The notes under the pieces: generated by a model
Databases searched by the model: none
What the model was told of the DNA's origin: nothing
Seen by the model: the letters and a program-made list of their open reading frames with translations, nothing else
NCBI GenBank assembly: GCA_016125425.1
Contig: WGLT01000012.1
Location: forward strand, 205,003-269,002
From: Alphaproteobacteria bacterium
GTDB taxonomy: Bacteria; Pseudomonadota; Alphaproteobacteria; Caulobacterales; Parvularculaceae
DNA length: 64,000 nucleotides
Direction: 5' to 3'
Translations under genes and position numbers: made by a program
In this document: piece by piece, positions 63,651 to 64,000 of the stretch
Layout of the letters: every line of letters begins with the position of its first letter
Position numbering within the stretch: the stretch's first letter is position 1

Positions 63651-64000
63651 ATGCGTAAGATTATGGCCACTATGGTCGCGGTTGGCGCGTTCGCCTTCGC
63701 GGGCGCAGCAAATGCGGCTATCCTCGACTTTACAGACCCGACGACTCCGCTTTCGACCGCCGCTTATACGGTGACGTCGACGGGCGGCGTGATCACGAAT
63801 TCGCAGCCTCAGGACGGATCGACCTGCGCGACGAAGCTCCCCGTTCTCGCCTGCGAGGTGGACGGACTCGGCGTCACCGATGACGAGGTCACCAACACGA
63901 TCCGCACGGGAGAAAGCCTGACCATCACCTTCAATCAGGACGTCGCGATCGACGGCATCGCGCTGCTTGACCTCTTCCAGAACCGTCAAGGCGGGATTGA
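63651..64000 (+). CDS. Secreted protein, 3' end outside window
   Basis: Not in the track because the frame has no stop before the window ends. It starts at ATG 63651 with GGGGAAGA upstream. A Sec signal (MRKIMATMVAVGAFAFAGAANA) is followed by AILDFTDPTTPLSTAAYTVTS and by beta-rich sequence with two Cys (GSTCATKLPVLACEVDG). The pattern resembles secreted proteins with C-terminal sorting tags (PEP-CTERM-like), but the diagnostic C-terminus is not visible. 116 codons are present. Confidence 0.72.
   Translation, partial: MRKIMATMVAVGAFAFAGAANAAILDFTDPTTPLSTAAYTVTSTGGVITNSQPQDGSTCATKLPVLACEVDGLGVTDDEVTNTIRTGESLTITFNQDVAIDGIALLDLFQNRQGGI

Overview
The window comes from a GC-rich alphaproteobacterium. 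Codons are strongly G/C-biased at third positions. Other lineage marks are the flagellar order motB-flgE-flgK-flgL-flgI, the argH-lptM-lysA block, an ArsR/methyltransferase fusion next to metF and a split-type metH, and a ROSE-type thermometer in front of hsp20. The gene content fits a free-living, flagellated, surface-polysaccharide-rich relative of the Rhodobacterales/Parvularculales/Hyphomonadales. I cannot name a genus from sequence alone. No tRNA, rRNA, CRISPR array or insertion sequence was seen.

Layout. 1-9.1 kb: a 5'-truncated rmuC, a 391-bp gene-free stretch with two kinds of palindrome, lipid/esterase genes, an exported methyltransferase-like lipoprotein, a heat-shock gene with sigma32-like promoter and ROSE-like RNA thermometer, and argH-lptM-lysA. 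9.1-15.8 kb: a TlpA-type thioredoxin, a large orphan lipoprotein, and the minus-strand run MAPEG-tag-ketoacyl synthase III-kynU, then ygfZ. 15.9-23.9 kb: a dihydroorotase-like gene joined by a one-base overlap to the dTDP-L-rhamnose genes rfbC-rfbB-rfbD-rfbA, then mtnP and two glycosyltransferases. 23.9-25.2 kb: a DUF2793/beta-helix gene interrupted by one in-frame amber codon, with a palindrome upstream that is also found at 2.3 kb.

25.2-44.3 kb is the most unusual part: a surface-glycan locus. A minus-strand run of about 14 kb contains a TylF-like methyltransferase, a 1963-residue mega-enzyme, an ABC exporter (Wzm/Wzt-like), a second MptE-like/glycosyltransferase protein, another glycosyltransferase, a CMP-sugar synthetase, a D-2-hydroxyacid dehydrogenase and an SMP-30-type lactonase. 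The mega-enzyme joins an SGNH-like domain, a GT-A domain, two MptE-like (DUF115) modules around a GT2 domain, a membrane hairpin, a coiled coil and a sulfotransferase. The plus-strand gmd-fcl pair and minus-strand genes for a UDP-glucuronate 4-epimerase-like protein and an AGE-family isomerase complete it. Together these could supply dTDP-rhamnose, GDP-fucose, UDP-galacturonate and a CMP-activated acidic sugar, assemble a methylated and sulfated glycan, and export it.

44.4-51.4 kb holds flagellar genes (fliM-like, motB, flgE, flgK, flgL, flgI). 51.7-55.9 kb holds a TonB-dependent receptor, a strong terminator and a second sulfotransferase. 55.9-57.4 kb is an mlaA-mlaC pair. 57.5-62.1 kb is a methionine unit (ArsR-methyltransferase, metF, metH lacking the homocysteine module) behind an operator-like near-palindrome. 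The right end carries a TerB/DnaJ protein, two small membrane proteins and a 3'-truncated secreted protein.
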